Of a stretch of 64,000 bases of DNA, positions 1 to 7,884 are shown piece after piece (within the stretch, counting starts at the first letter, position 1; each line of letters opens with the position of its first letter). The notes under the pieces were generated by a model. It worked only from the letters and a program-made list of their open reading frames with translations, ran no database searches and was not told the origin of the DNA. A program made the position numbers and the translations under genes. Source of the DNA: Fictibacillus nanhaiensis (GTDB lineage: Bacteria > Bacillota > Bacilli > Bacillales > Fictibacillaceae); the NCBI GenBank assembly GCA_017052515.1, contig JAFHKR010000038.1:434001-498000 (forward strand), given 5' to 3'.

Positions 1-2
1 AA

Positions 3-128
3 GCAGCATTACTAATACCCGAATTACACGGAAAAATAGACGATAATTCATTGAGTTTTCGTTTTTCCGAAGACCAAATCTTAGAAAAAACAATGGACGA
101 AATTTATATGCAATGGTTAAAGCGATAG
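3..128 (+). CDS. C-terminal end of an unknown protein (5' truncated by window)
   Basis: An open frame enters from the left edge and stops at a TAG at 126-128, giving about 41 residues ending in MQWLKR. The tail is hydrophilic and probably helical. It is too short to assign to a family. It lies immediately upstream of transposase debris, so it may be either an intact neighbour or a disrupted gene. Confidence 0.4.
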   Translation, partial: AALLIPELHGKIDDNSLSFRFSEDQILEKTMDEIYMQWLKR

Positions 129-164
129 TGAAGCAAAGGAACGGTTGAGCCCAGTGAAAAAGTA

Positions 165-459
165 GGCTTTTAGGGATGCATTACCAGATGAAGCAATACT
201 AACAATCACTGAAAGAACACGGGATCACCCAAAGCATGTCCCGCAAGGGGAACTGTTTGGATAACGCAGCCATGGAAAGCTTTTATGCGTACTGGTATTG
301 AAATCAGAATTGCTTTATTTAAACGAGTTTGAGAGCATGGAACATTTTAAGCGTGAACTGGAGTTTTATATCCAATATTATAATCACAAAAGGATTAAGG
401 CAAAATTAAAAGGCATGAGCCCGGTTCAATACCGTACTCATGCCCTTACAGCTGTCTAA
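165..459 (+). pseudogene. Decayed IS3-family (IS150-like) transposase OrfB, C-terminal remnant
   Basis: Reading across frames gives the end of an IS3-type DDE integrase core. First comes HYQMKQY, a stop, then [27 protein letters not shown]; then, in another frame, [17 protein letters not shown] and [18 protein letters not shown] up to a TAA at 457-459. These strings are characteristic of IS150-group transposases, including the late catalytic region. An in-frame TAA, a TGA and at least one frameshift mean no functional protein is made, and the N-terminal two thirds are absent. The element is a relic. Its right end (471-495) lies against yfhO. Confidence 0.85.
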
Positions 460-470
460 TGAAATAATCG

Positions 471-495
471 TGTCTAACTTATAGGGGTCACTTCA
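471..495 (+). repeat. Right terminal inverted repeat of the IS3-type remnant
   Basis: The sequence TGTCTAACTTATAGGGGTCA continues to about 495 and has the form of IS150-group ends (TGTCTAAC...GGGTCA). It begins 12 bases after the transposase remnant's stop codon, where the right end is expected. It overlaps the final codons of the minus-strand yfhO gene. Confidence 0.65.
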
Positions 496-3167
496 GATGT
501 CAGCTCTTTTTGATTGTGTACTTTCTTTCTCCTAAAGGAATAAACAATTAAACAAATAATGGAAATCGCACTTATAACGACGCCTACTAATAAGCCTTGT
601 GGGATAAAATAGAGTTCAATATTTTGTGTTCCAGCATTTACTTTGATACCTGAATAGGTATAGTGAGTAGGAATAATATCCGTTCTTTTTCCATCGACTT
701 TTGCAATCCAACCTTTATTGTAGGGAATGGATAGAAAAAGTATACCGGATTTCTTCGATTTAAGAGTACCCGTAAAAGAGAGAGAATCCGTTTTTATATT
801 TTTCATTGTATTTTGCTTTAAGGTTTGTACGTGTGCCTTATAATCAATCATTGGATCAAAAATAGCTTTTATATCTTTTATTACGTATTCACCTGGTAAT
901 AGGGTAAGAGTAATTGTCTTATTTTCTTCAGAGATTTCCCCAAATTTAAATAGAACTTCATTAACAGTATTTTCATAAGAGTATTGACTTAACACATACG
1001 AGCCATTTCTCATGTTTTTCACATAATTTATTTCTGAAGAGTCATCTTTTTTGGCTATCATTGTCATTCCCTCGTTGGGATTAAGAGGATCTATATTAGC
1101 ATATACAGATAACTGACCTTTCCCTTTAATAGGCGTTGGAACCTTTATTTCAATTGCTTTCTCTGATTTGATTTTTGTATTGGGATTCGTTATGCGCTCA
1201 CCGTTAACGGTGATATCTTGGTTATCACTAATCACATTGTCACTTATGGTAAGATTTCGTTTCATTGGAGCAGCGTCTATGATTGCATATTGCATCATGG
1301 CCTGTTCTCTTTCGTAAACAGGTAAAGACAAAAATTGAGCAGTAGACATGGATTGATCGTATACAAATCCCATAGGGAGAAAGTATTCATTCTTATATAT
1401 TTTTAAATCTCTCTCTTCTTGATCTAATGTGTAACCAAAAAGTTTTGGCTCACTACCTGTTGATATAAAATATTTATTACTAAACAATGTGGTTAAGTAT
1501 GTACTATTCCCGAATCCTCTCAATAAGTTAAATCCTCTTTGACCTGGTTGTGCAAGAGTATCCATTTCAAATTTTTGCTGTTTCCAAGGAATTAAAGAAT
1601 GATAGGAATAGAAGCCTTTATAATCATAGGTTAATGAAGAATTAATGGCTGTTCCACCAGGAATGTTAGCCACTACTCGATGGAACTCATTATTTTCTTT
1701 TAATTGGTCAAAAGTAACTTTTAAAGTCTTGTTATCATATGAATTTTCATAAATATCTCGATTAAGTAGAGGTAAGATCGACCAAATTCCCTTATGATGT
1801 GTAACGTTGGTTGAATTAGGATTCTGTGCTTTAACAATTAAATCGGATACAAAACTATATCCGATTGCTGCACTATAACCTACACATAATAAACTCGTTA
1901 TCATAAATACAACAGATTTAATCGTTTTTGATTGTAAGTAGAAAAATAATAATAACCCTATAAACCAAATGAGTGGAAGATAAACCAGCCATTCGTCGTA
2001 ACGAGAATAAGGATGTTTAAATAGCCAAATGACTACTAAAGTTATACCGATAAATAAGGCAATCATATCAGTCAAACCGCGTTTCATTTGATTTAGCCCG
2101 TGGATAGCAATATAAATGGTCAACAAGTTGATAATAAAAAAGCCTCTCAGCTCCTCTGGGCGGCTGAATCCACCAATGAAGCTAGTTAGTACTGGGAATT
2201 GCATAATACACCATAATACACTGCATAAGATTATTAATGAATATGTTCTTTTAAATCGAATAATCAACAATGGAATGATAGCAAAGATCATATAATGCAT
2301 GCCACCGGTAATTGAGATTCTATTTATCGTTTCACTAAAGGTAAGAATGGCTTCAAATTTAGGACCGGATCGGACTTGCGCGTTAGATTGTAAATAGCTT
2401 AAAACAGACGGAAGAAAAATGGGCATGGATAAGGCTAGACCTGCTAAATACACAAGGCTTAATTTGCTATGGAATATTACAAATGACTTCAATGATCTAC
2501 TAATAGGATCTTGATAAAAAAAGCGGGTAATTGCATAGAGTAATAGACCGATTGTTAGAAGGAACATTAAGTAAAAATTACCGATGCTGGCAAGAAAAAT
2601 AACTAAGATTAATAAACCTGGCTTTTTGTGCTGAAGATATCGTTCGTATCCAAGTAATAAAAAAGGAAAATATACAGCAGCATTGATAAAGAAATAGTGT
2701 GTATATAAATAATCAAAATGATACCCGGCAAATGGATAGATGAGTGCACCTAAAAATGCCCAATGCTCCTTAACCCCTGTTTTCTTCAATAATAAGTAAA
2801 CACCAGAACTCATCAGTAATAGTTTCAGAATACTCATTGGGATGAAAAGAGCAGGAAACCATGCTTTCGGAAAGAGAAAGAATGGCCAGACGAAAATGTC
2901 ACCCAACATATAATAACCGAAATCGTTCCAAAAGCTTCCACCCATACCATATTCCCATGACCAAAAAGGAAGCTCACCACGATGAATGAGATCATAATAG
3001 TGATTAAAAAAATGAACATATTGTTCTTTTGTATCTCCTAAAGCCGAAAAATAGTAAAAGTGGTTTAACGGAATTTTATATAAAATAAAAACAGAAATAC
3101 TTAAAACGAAAATTAGTAATATAAAGTGCGTTTTATTATTCTTTACAAAGTTATTCATGTGATTCAC
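474..3167 (-). CDS. yfhO: YfhO-family membrane glycosyltransferase (LTA/teichoic acid glycosylation)
   Basis: An 897-residue polytopic membrane protein with an N-terminal membrane anchor, about a dozen hydrophobic segments through roughly residue 440, a large extracytoplasmic C-terminal part and a last membrane segment near residue 865-885. This is the YfhO architecture. In Bacillus subtilis YfhO works with the CsbB glycosyltransferase and a GtrA-type flippase to put GlcNAc on lipoteichoic acid; the same function here is inferred from the neighbours. It is the third gene of a minus-strand operon and overlaps the GtrA gene by 17 bp. The last few codons (about VTPIS) and the stop fall inside the IS3 terminal repeat, so the native C-terminus was probably replaced by the insertion. 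Confidence 0.85.
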   Translation of the reverse strand: MNHMNNFVKNNKTHFILLIFVLSISVFILYKIPLNHFYYFSALGDTKEQYVHFFNHYYDLIHRGELPFWSWEYGMGGSFWNDFGYYMLGDIFVWPFFLFPKAWFPALFIPMSILKLLLMSSGVYLLLKKTGVKEHWAFLGALIYPFAGYHFDYLYTHYFFINAAVYFPFLLLGYERYLQHKKPGLLILVIFLASIGNFYLMFLLTIGLLLYAITRFFYQDPISRSLKSFVIFHSKLSLVYLAGLALSMPIFLPSVLSYLQSNAQVRSGPKFEAILTFSETINRISITGGMHYMIFAIIPLLIIRFKRTYSLIILCSVLWCIMQFPVLTSFIGGFSRPEELRGFFIINLLTIYIAIHGLNQMKRGLTDMIALFIGITLVVIWLFKHPYSRYDEWLVYLPLIWFIGLLLFFYLQSKTIKSVVFMITSLLCVGYSAAIGYSFVSDLIVKAQNPNSTNVTHHKGIWSILPLLNRDIYENSYDNKTLKVTFDQLKENNEFHRVVANIPGGTAINSSLTYDYKGFYSYHSLIPWKQQKFEMDTLAQPGQRGFNLLRGFGNSTYLTTLFSNKYFISTGSEPKLFGYTLDQEERDLKIYKNEYFLPMGFVYDQSMSTAQFLSLPVYEREQAMMQYAIIDAAPMKRNLTISDNVISDNQDITVNGERITNPNTKIKSEKAIEIKVPTPIKGKGQLSVYANIDPLNPNEGMTMIAKKDDSSEINYVKNMRNGSYVLSQYSYENTVNEVLFKFGEISEENKTITLTLLPGEYVIKDIKAIFDPMIDYKAHVQTLKQNTMKNIKTDSLSFTGTLKSKKSGILFLSIPYNKGWIAKVDGKRTDIIPTHYTYSGIKVNAGTQNIELYFIPQGLLVGVVISAISIICLIVYSFRRKKVHNQKELTSEVTPIS

Positions 3168-3555
3168 CTAAATGAGAAGGTTCTTTTCTTTGGAAAATCA
3201 TAAATTTACTGAGTAAGTAGTTTATGATTACGACAAGTATGTTTACAACTACTTTGGAAAATAGATCATTAATTTGCAGCATGGATACCATTACTATCAT
3301 TAGACCGAGGTCTAAACCTAAACTTAATAGTCTAAAAACGATAAAGCTTCCTAATTCTTTTAAAATATTTCCTTGAGTTTTAAATACATAGATTTTATTG
3401 GTTATATAAGCAAAAAGAACAGCAACAATCCATGACACAACGGTGGCCGCCGTATAAAGAACGCCGAGAACATCTGTTAGTAATAGATAAGAGATAAAGT
3501 TTATTAGTGTAGTCAATACACCGAAAAACAAATAACTAATAACTTCTTGTTTCAT
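3151..3555 (-). CDS. GtrA-family membrane protein, lipid-linked sugar flippase
   Basis: A 134-residue protein with four hydrophobic segments and the GtrA look (YLFFGVLTTLINFISYLLL at the start, FAYITNKIYVF in the middle). GtrA/GtcA-type proteins are thought to flip undecaprenyl-phosphate-linked sugars across the membrane. It sits between the GT2 glycosyltransferase and YfhO genes and overlaps both (20 bp and 17 bp), which points to translational coupling in one three-gene transcript. Role in cell-wall polymer glycosylation is inferred from this context. Confidence 0.85.
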   Translation of the reverse strand: MKQEVISYLFFGVLTTLINFISYLLLTDVLGVLYTAATVVSWIVAVLFAYITNKIYVFKTQGNILKELGSFIVFRLLSLGLDLGLMIVMVSMLQINDLFSKVVVNILVVIINYLLSKFMIFQRKEPSHLGESHE

Positions 3556-4513
3556 GTCTTGCTCCTTGAGTCGTAGGGTTTTCCTTTTGATTGTTATATT
3601 CCTCTACAAAATATAAAGGTCTTTTTTTCGTTTCATTAAATATTCTGCCAAGGTATTCTCCGATAATGCCAATGGACAAAAGCTGAATACCACCTAAGAA
3701 TAAAATAGCGGTCATAATAGATGGATAGCCAGAAACAGATTCTCCATAGAGTAGAGTCTTAGCAATAATCCAGATCATATAAAGAAAAGCAAATATAGAA
3801 ATGGAAAACCCAAATAAAGCTGAGAATCGCAATGGTGCGGTTGTAAAAGAAGTGATACCCTCAATAGCTAGGTCAACTAATTTGATGTAATTCCATTTCG
3901 TTTCTCCTGCAGCTCTTGGATCTCGATCAAATAATATTTCCTTTTTGTTATAACCGATCCAGCTAAACATTCCTTTTGTATAACGTTGCGTCTCTCTCAT
4001 TTGTTTGAGAGCCTCTACACATCTCCGATCCAGTAAGCGAAAATCACCTGTATTCTCCTGGATAGGGATTCGGGTTGTCTTCTTAAGAAGCTTATAAAAT
4101 GCTTGAGCCGTCGATTTCTTTATCCAAGTCTCGCCGGATCTGCTTCTTCTCTTTGCAAAAACATCATCATATCCATCTTCCCAATAAGTGATCATTTCTG
4201 GAATAAGTTCTGGAGGGTCTTGAAGATCTGCGTCTAAAATGATAACCGCATCACCTTGAGCATAATCCAGCCCCGCAATCATAGCTGTTTCTTTTCCAAA
4301 ATTTCTCGATAGATTCACATAAGAAATGCGTCTATCACCTTCTCTTAATCCACGAATGATAGGTAAGGTGTTATCCTTACTCCCGTCATTGACAAAAAGC
4401 ACCTCAAATAGATAGTTTGGAATAGAATCAAAGACCGTAACTAATCTACGATAAAGAGAATATAAAACTTCTTCTTCATTATATGCAGGAATTAATATAG
4501 ATATCTTTTTCAT
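3536..4513 (-). CDS. csbB: GT2 glycosyltransferase, CsbB/GtrB-like (polyprenyl-phosphate sugar synthase)
   Basis: 325 residues. The N-terminal GT-A domain starts SILIPAYNEEEVL, has the VNDGSKDNT motif near residue 43 and the metal-binding DADLQDPPE near residue 94. ENTGDFRLLDRR and KGMFSWIGY follow. Two membrane segments lie at about 230-300. This order is typical of CsbB/GtrB enzymes, which load a sugar onto undecaprenyl phosphate at the inner membrane face. It is the first gene of the operon with GtrA and YfhO; a GGAGG-type site lies just upstream of the ATG. The symbol is by similarity; the exact sugar is unknown. Confidence 0.85.
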   Translation of the reverse strand: MKKISILIPAYNEEEVLYSLYRRLVTVFDSIPNYLFEVLFVNDGSKDNTLPIIRGLREGDRRISYVNLSRNFGKETAMIAGLDYAQGDAVIILDADLQDPPELIPEMITYWEDGYDDVFAKRRSRSGETWIKKSTAQAFYKLLKKTTRIPIQENTGDFRLLDRRCVEALKQMRETQRYTKGMFSWIGYNKKEILFDRDPRAAGETKWNYIKLVDLAIEGITSFTTAPLRFSALFGFSISIFAFLYMIWIIAKTLLYGESVSGYPSIMTAILFLGGIQLLSIGIIGEYLGRIFNETKKRPLYFVEEYNNQKENPTTQGARHETRSY

Positions 4514-4913
4514 AGTTCCTCCTTGTTACTTGTAAAAGTTCCCTTGAATATATTAACAAATATTTTTATATATGGATATACTTTCATAATTTAATAGGTG
4601 ATTACCATTCTATTTAGAAAATAGTATGGGTATAGGTGTGGTTATGATCCGCACAAATGCTAAAAGTAGTAAGTGTGCATATCATTATCCTTGATTTTGT
4701 TATTGTACATTTTAAAGACTGACCTGATCTTACAAGTCCAATGAGTGAGGAAGAGTAACTGATGCGAGGGTTTGATGATTGTCTATAGCAGAAAAAGATT
4801 ATAAAAGCCTAGAGACATTCCTCTTGCTATCTTGTTATCTATAAACCTTAATTTACATATAAATGTAATTAATGGTAGTATTTAGTTAGTTTCTATTGTA
4901 AGGAGGCTGACAG
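4514..4913. other. Intergenic region, divergent promoters expected
   Basis: 400 bp between the minus-strand glycosylation operon and the plus-strand gene at 4914. It is AT-rich and must hold both promoters. I see no convincing ECF-type or SigB-type promoter for the csbB-like gene and no hairpin. An AAGGAGG site at 4900-4906 serves the gene at 4914. Confidence 0.5.
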
Positions 4914-5504
4914 ATGAATCCAAGAGGGTATGCTCAATTTAAAGTGAAGGACAGCGGCACATTTAGAACCGATACGTATTTGCAGTATGGTGACGACAAG
5001 AAATCCATTGGAAGCTGCATATTACTTAACCCGGGATCTGCTGTACTCGAAAACGAGGTTACAAATGAAGTGAAATTGGATGACACTATGCGCCAGTTAA
5101 ACCGCATACTTCAGGAAATCTATGAAGGGGAGACCATCAGCGGACGGTTTCACATCTACAACCTCTTTCCACTTCAGCAAAGCTCTTCTAGACTGGCAAT
5201 CGATGAAATGGAAAACTTGTTTAATAGGGGTAAGCTCTCTTTAAATGAATGCCTTATAGGATCAGAGTCTCTTGCTGACCACCCATGGATTTTAATTGGA
5301 TGGAGCGTAGCGGAAGGCGCAGGATGGAAGAACTTAGCTGACATTAGACGCCATTGGATGATTGCGATTGAGAAGTCTGGTGTTCCATACTTCGGTTTGA
5401 AAAAACGGGCCTTGACCTACTATCATCCATGTCCGCGTCTCCACGAAAAACGATTGCAAATTGTACAGACATACAAGGAATTATATAAAGAGAAATTAGG
5501 ATAG
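4914..5504 (+). CDS. DUF1643-like protein of unknown function
   Basis: 196 residues, starting at an ATG seven bases after AAGGAGG. The segment ILLNPGSA near residue 38, a centre rich in hydrophobic strands (FHIYNLFPL) and the later HPWILIGWSV resemble DUF1643 proteins, which carry an LxNPS/G motif followed by a conserved Asn and Trp. No biochemical role is established for that family that I can rely on. It stands alone between intergenic gaps, with the 5589 gene 84 bp downstream. Confidence 0.5.
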   Translation: MNPRGYAQFKVKDSGTFRTDTYLQYGDDKKSIGSCILLNPGSAVLENEVTNEVKLDDTMRQLNRILQEIYEGETISGRFHIYNLFPLQQSSSRLAIDEMENLFNRGKLSLNECLIGSESLADHPWILIGWSVAEGAGWKNLADIRRHWMIAIEKSGVPYFGLKKRALTYYHPCPRLHEKRLQIVQTYKELYKEKLG

Positions 5505-5588
5505 GAGAAATCAGCATAACAGCATAGAAATAATTATAAAGCTTGTTTAATCAATAGATAAAGTTTGCACATGATAGGAGGATTTTTT

Positions 5589-5933
5589 ATGGCAGAACCT
5601 TGGACTCTAGAGCAACAGGATTATTTAGTCAAAGCTATACCTCAATATCGAAGCACAATTAAAGGATATAAAGATGAGTTAAATAAAGCCAGGAAGTTAA
5701 CAAGAAGCTTTGCTGAAGAGCTTTTGAAATCTACACCAAGTCTTCAGCATAGAAGTATAGGTTCAATTGAACAGCGTCTTCCCTATCTAGATAATTTGCT
5801 TGTCGGGGCTTTAGAGAAAGAAGCTTATGCAATTAAAGATCGACATCTGTACCAAACGCAGCGTAGAGAAGATTCTTCTGTAGATCCAAATCGCTGTAAT
5901 GCCAGACACACTTATAATGGGTTTTTAAAGTAA
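5589..5933 (+). CDS. Small hypothetical protein
   Basis: The start at 5589 (MAEPWTLEQQDYLVKA) is chosen because GGAGG at 5579-5583 is correctly spaced for it and not for the earlier in-frame ATG at 5565. The product is about 114 residues, charged, largely helical, with no membrane segment. The opening WTLEQQDYLVKA..PQYRSTIKGY resembles a SANT/Myb-like helix, as in small proteins that count or bind DNA, but the match is weak. Function unknown. Confidence 0.6.
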   Translation: MAEPWTLEQQDYLVKAIPQYRSTIKGYKDELNKARKLTRSFAEELLKSTPSLQHRSIGSIEQRLPYLDNLLVGALEKEAYAIKDRHLYQTQRREDSSVDPNRCNARHTYNGFLK

Positions 5934-6434
5934 GAAAAGTCACATCTTTTAATGTAAACTAAGAAGAAGTTCTTTTAGTATGATAATGGGTGCCCAGAGA
6001 AAGTAAAGATTTAAACACTTGTTTAATGATTTCTAAAGATAGAAGTCGCTAGCATATCAATACTAGTAACTTTCCTTTTTAATCTTTTCTGTTGTACTTC
6101 GTCTATGTGTTACAAAAATATTTTTGAAATCCCATACTACTTAAGTCCCCTATTTAAAAATAGTGGGCTATTTTTTTGTGAGAAAAATTGGGAAAATAAC
6201 CTGATAAATCAAGTTTAATTATGTGTTTTTATCTAGACTTTCCCAATATTCACAAATGGAATTTATAGGTATAATTGTTCATATAAGCACTGTGATAGTT
6301 ACTTTCTACTTATGCATGATACAAAAAGTTCACTCTAAAAATGCAGTGCCTCTTCAATTAAGGTATATATTTGAAAAAAAACATATTTTATCCAACGTAT
6401 ACTGAATGTATAGTACTATGAAGAGGGGTGCTTC
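5934..6434. other. Intergenic leader with the first paired operator
   Basis: 501 bp before the RRNPP regulator gene. The left half shows no gene. A bulged hairpin at about 6150-6171 followed by a T-run (6172-6178) may end upstream transcription. The right half contains the paired operator (6187-6247) and a TATAAT at 6270-6275, leaving a leader of about 150 nt before the ATG at 6435. A short GTG-initiated frame at 6223-6405 starts upstream of the likely transcript start, so it is not called. Confidence 0.6.
6187..6247. promoter_or_regulatory. Paired operator A (upstream of RRNPP regulator)
   Basis: ATTGGGAAA at 6187-6195 and its exact reverse complement TTTCCCAAT at 6239-6247; arm centres are 52 bp apart, about five helical turns. 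The promoter-proximal arm abuts a weak -35 (TATTCA, 6247-6252) 17 bp before TATAAT at 6270-6275. The same arrangement recurs at 9955-10015 and 10143-10203. Probable binding site of the regulator encoded at 6435, acting as an activator; this is inference. Confidence 0.75.
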
Positions 6435-7697
6435 ATGAAACTTGGTGAGAAAGTAAAGTATTTTCGAAAGATGCGGAAATTATCACAGAAAGATTTAGCT
6501 GAGGGGATATGCTCTATTTCTTATCTTAGTAAGATAGAAAATTGCACAACTGAGCCTTCAGAAGAAATTGGTATCTTTTTAGGGAAACGTTTAGATATTG
6601 ATTTGTATAACACATCATATTCAAAGCGAAAAGAGGAGTATAAGAGTCTATTTTACCATTTGTATAATAGAGATAAGTTTGAGTCAGAGATAGCATACCG
6701 GGAGTTATTAAACGCAAGAATAGATCACACGGAAGATTCTATACTTTTAAACATTTTTAAAAGTATGTATTTATTATTGATGTCTCAAAATACAAATGAA
6801 GCTACAAGATTAATAAACGAAGTATCTTATTTAAACGATGGTGCAAAAAGCGAAAAAAGCTTTTATTATTTTATCGTTAAAGGATTGCGAGATTATTACT
6901 TAAATGATTTTAAAGAGGCACTAAATTCTTTTAAAAAGGCTGAAGAAGTAATAGAGATTTTTCAATATCATAGTTGGGAGAAAGGGTACCTCTATTATTT
7001 AATATCCCTTACTGCTAATCGTTTATGGAAGAATTCCATGTGCTTAGATTATGCTAAATTAGCATTAAATATATTTGAAAAACGTTATGATTTTAAACGA
7101 TGTGCAGATAGTAGAATTTTGTTGGGGATTGTTTATCAAAGATTTGAAAATTGGGTTGAATCACACAAGCATTTTAAAATGGCAGAATCCGTTGCAAATG
7201 CTTTTAATGATAATTTTTTAAAGGGGGCGATTTATCAAAATTTAGGTTATAACGAATCCAAAAAAGGTAATTCTGAAGGAGCGCTTAGTCTATACAATAT
7301 AAGCTTAGAGTTAAAAAAAGATCAACCAGTTGAAACAAAGACTTCTACTCTTTTTACTTTGATTAGAGAGTATTTAAAGTTTGGTGAATTTAGTAAATGT
7401 CGAAAGCGAGTGTTAGACGGTTTAAGCCTTGTAAGAGAAAATCCCAATTTATATGAATATCAACTGCATTTTAATCATTATTTTAATATATTAGAATATG
7501 GAGCGTGTAGCGAAGTAACAACTACATATCTTGTTGAAAATGTAATCCCATATCTTGAGGGAAAAAATGAAAGTACTTATCAAGTAGAGTACCTACAACT
7601 TGTTGGTGAATATTTTGAACATGAAAAAAAATACAAGTTATCCAGTCAATATTATTTAAAAGCATTAAATATTTATAAAAAATATAACCAGGGGTGA
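6435..7697 (+). CDS. RRNPP-type peptide-sensing transcriptional regulator (HTH + TPR)
   Basis: 420 residues. A lambda-repressor-like helix-turn-helix occupies about residues 1-58 (GEKVKYFRKMRKLSQKDLAE, then SYLSKIENCTTEPS). The rest is helical with repeated TPR-like units (for example FKRCADSRILLGIVYQRFEN, then AIYQNLGYNESKKGNSEGAL). This is the PlcR/NprR/Rgg-like RRNPP architecture, in which an imported linear peptide binds the TPR domain. A secreted propeptide gene begins 7 bp after the stop. Start at 6435 follows GAGGGG. Operator A upstream suggests autoregulation, and the same site stands before the C39 peptidase and the biosynthetic operon. Confidence 0.9.
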   Translation: MKLGEKVKYFRKMRKLSQKDLAEGICSISYLSKIENCTTEPSEEIGIFLGKRLDIDLYNTSYSKRKEEYKSLFYHLYNRDKFESEIAYRELLNARIDHTEDSILLNIFKSMYLLLMSQNTNEATRLINEVSYLNDGAKSEKSFYYFIVKGLRDYYLNDFKEALNSFKKAEEVIEIFQYHSWEKGYLYYLISLTANRLWKNSMCLDYAKLALNIFEKRYDFKRCADSRILLGIVYQRFENWVESHKHFKMAESVANAFNDNFLKGAIYQNLGYNESKKGNSEGALSLYNISLELKKDQPVETKTSTLFTLIREYLKFGEFSKCRKRVLDGLSLVRENPNLYEYQLHFNHYFNILEYGACSEVTTTYLVENVIPYLEGKNESTYQVEYLQLVGEYFEHEKKYKLSSQYYLKALNIYKKYNQG

Positions 7698-7703
7698 CAA
7701 AAG

Positions 7704-7832
7704 GTGAAAAAATTAATTTCCATCCTATGTTTGTCTACATTATTAGTAATTGGGATTTCTACAACAACTCAAGCAGTTAGTCACGAAGATCCACCACAAC
7801 CATTTAGCCATGAAGACCCACCAAGGCCATAA
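7704..7832 (+). CDS. Secreted signal propeptide with tandem SHEDPP units
   Basis: 42 residues from a GTG start. After VKK comes a hydrophobic secretion signal (LISILCLSTLLVIGIS), then a short tail containing two near-identical copies, SHEDPPQP and SHEDPPRP, the second ending the protein. The gene lies 7 bp after the RRNPP regulator, with AGGGGTGA overlapping that gene's stop as its ribosome site, so both are co-transcribed. Cognate peptides of RRNPP regulators are made this way: exported, trimmed outside, re-imported by an oligopeptide permease. The mature form is probably a SHEDPP-containing peptide; the exact ends are unknown. No oligopeptide permease gene is in this window. Confidence 0.85.
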   Translation: MKKLISILCLSTLLVIGISTTTQAVSHEDPPQPFSHEDPPRP

Positions 7833-7841
7833 CATTATAAA

Positions 7842-7884
7842 ATAAATGAGATCTGGGTTAATACCCGATCTCATTTATTTTTCA
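7842..7884. terminator. Bidirectional terminator
   Basis: A long hairpin, ATAAATGAGATC.GGGT with loop TAAT and ACCC.GATCTCATTTAT, lies between the convergent propeptide and lipoprotein genes. T-runs on both sides let it serve both strands. It slightly overlaps the lipoprotein's stop codon. Confidence 0.85.

Noticed and set aside
4514-4913. SigB-type or ECF-type promoter for the csbB-like operon
   Set aside because: Neither GTTT...GGGTAT nor TGAAAC...CGT pairs occur in suitable orientation and spacing on the minus strand.
6223-6405. 60-residue GTG-initiated frame before the first RRNPP regulator
   Set aside because: It starts between the operator arms, upstream of the likely transcription start.
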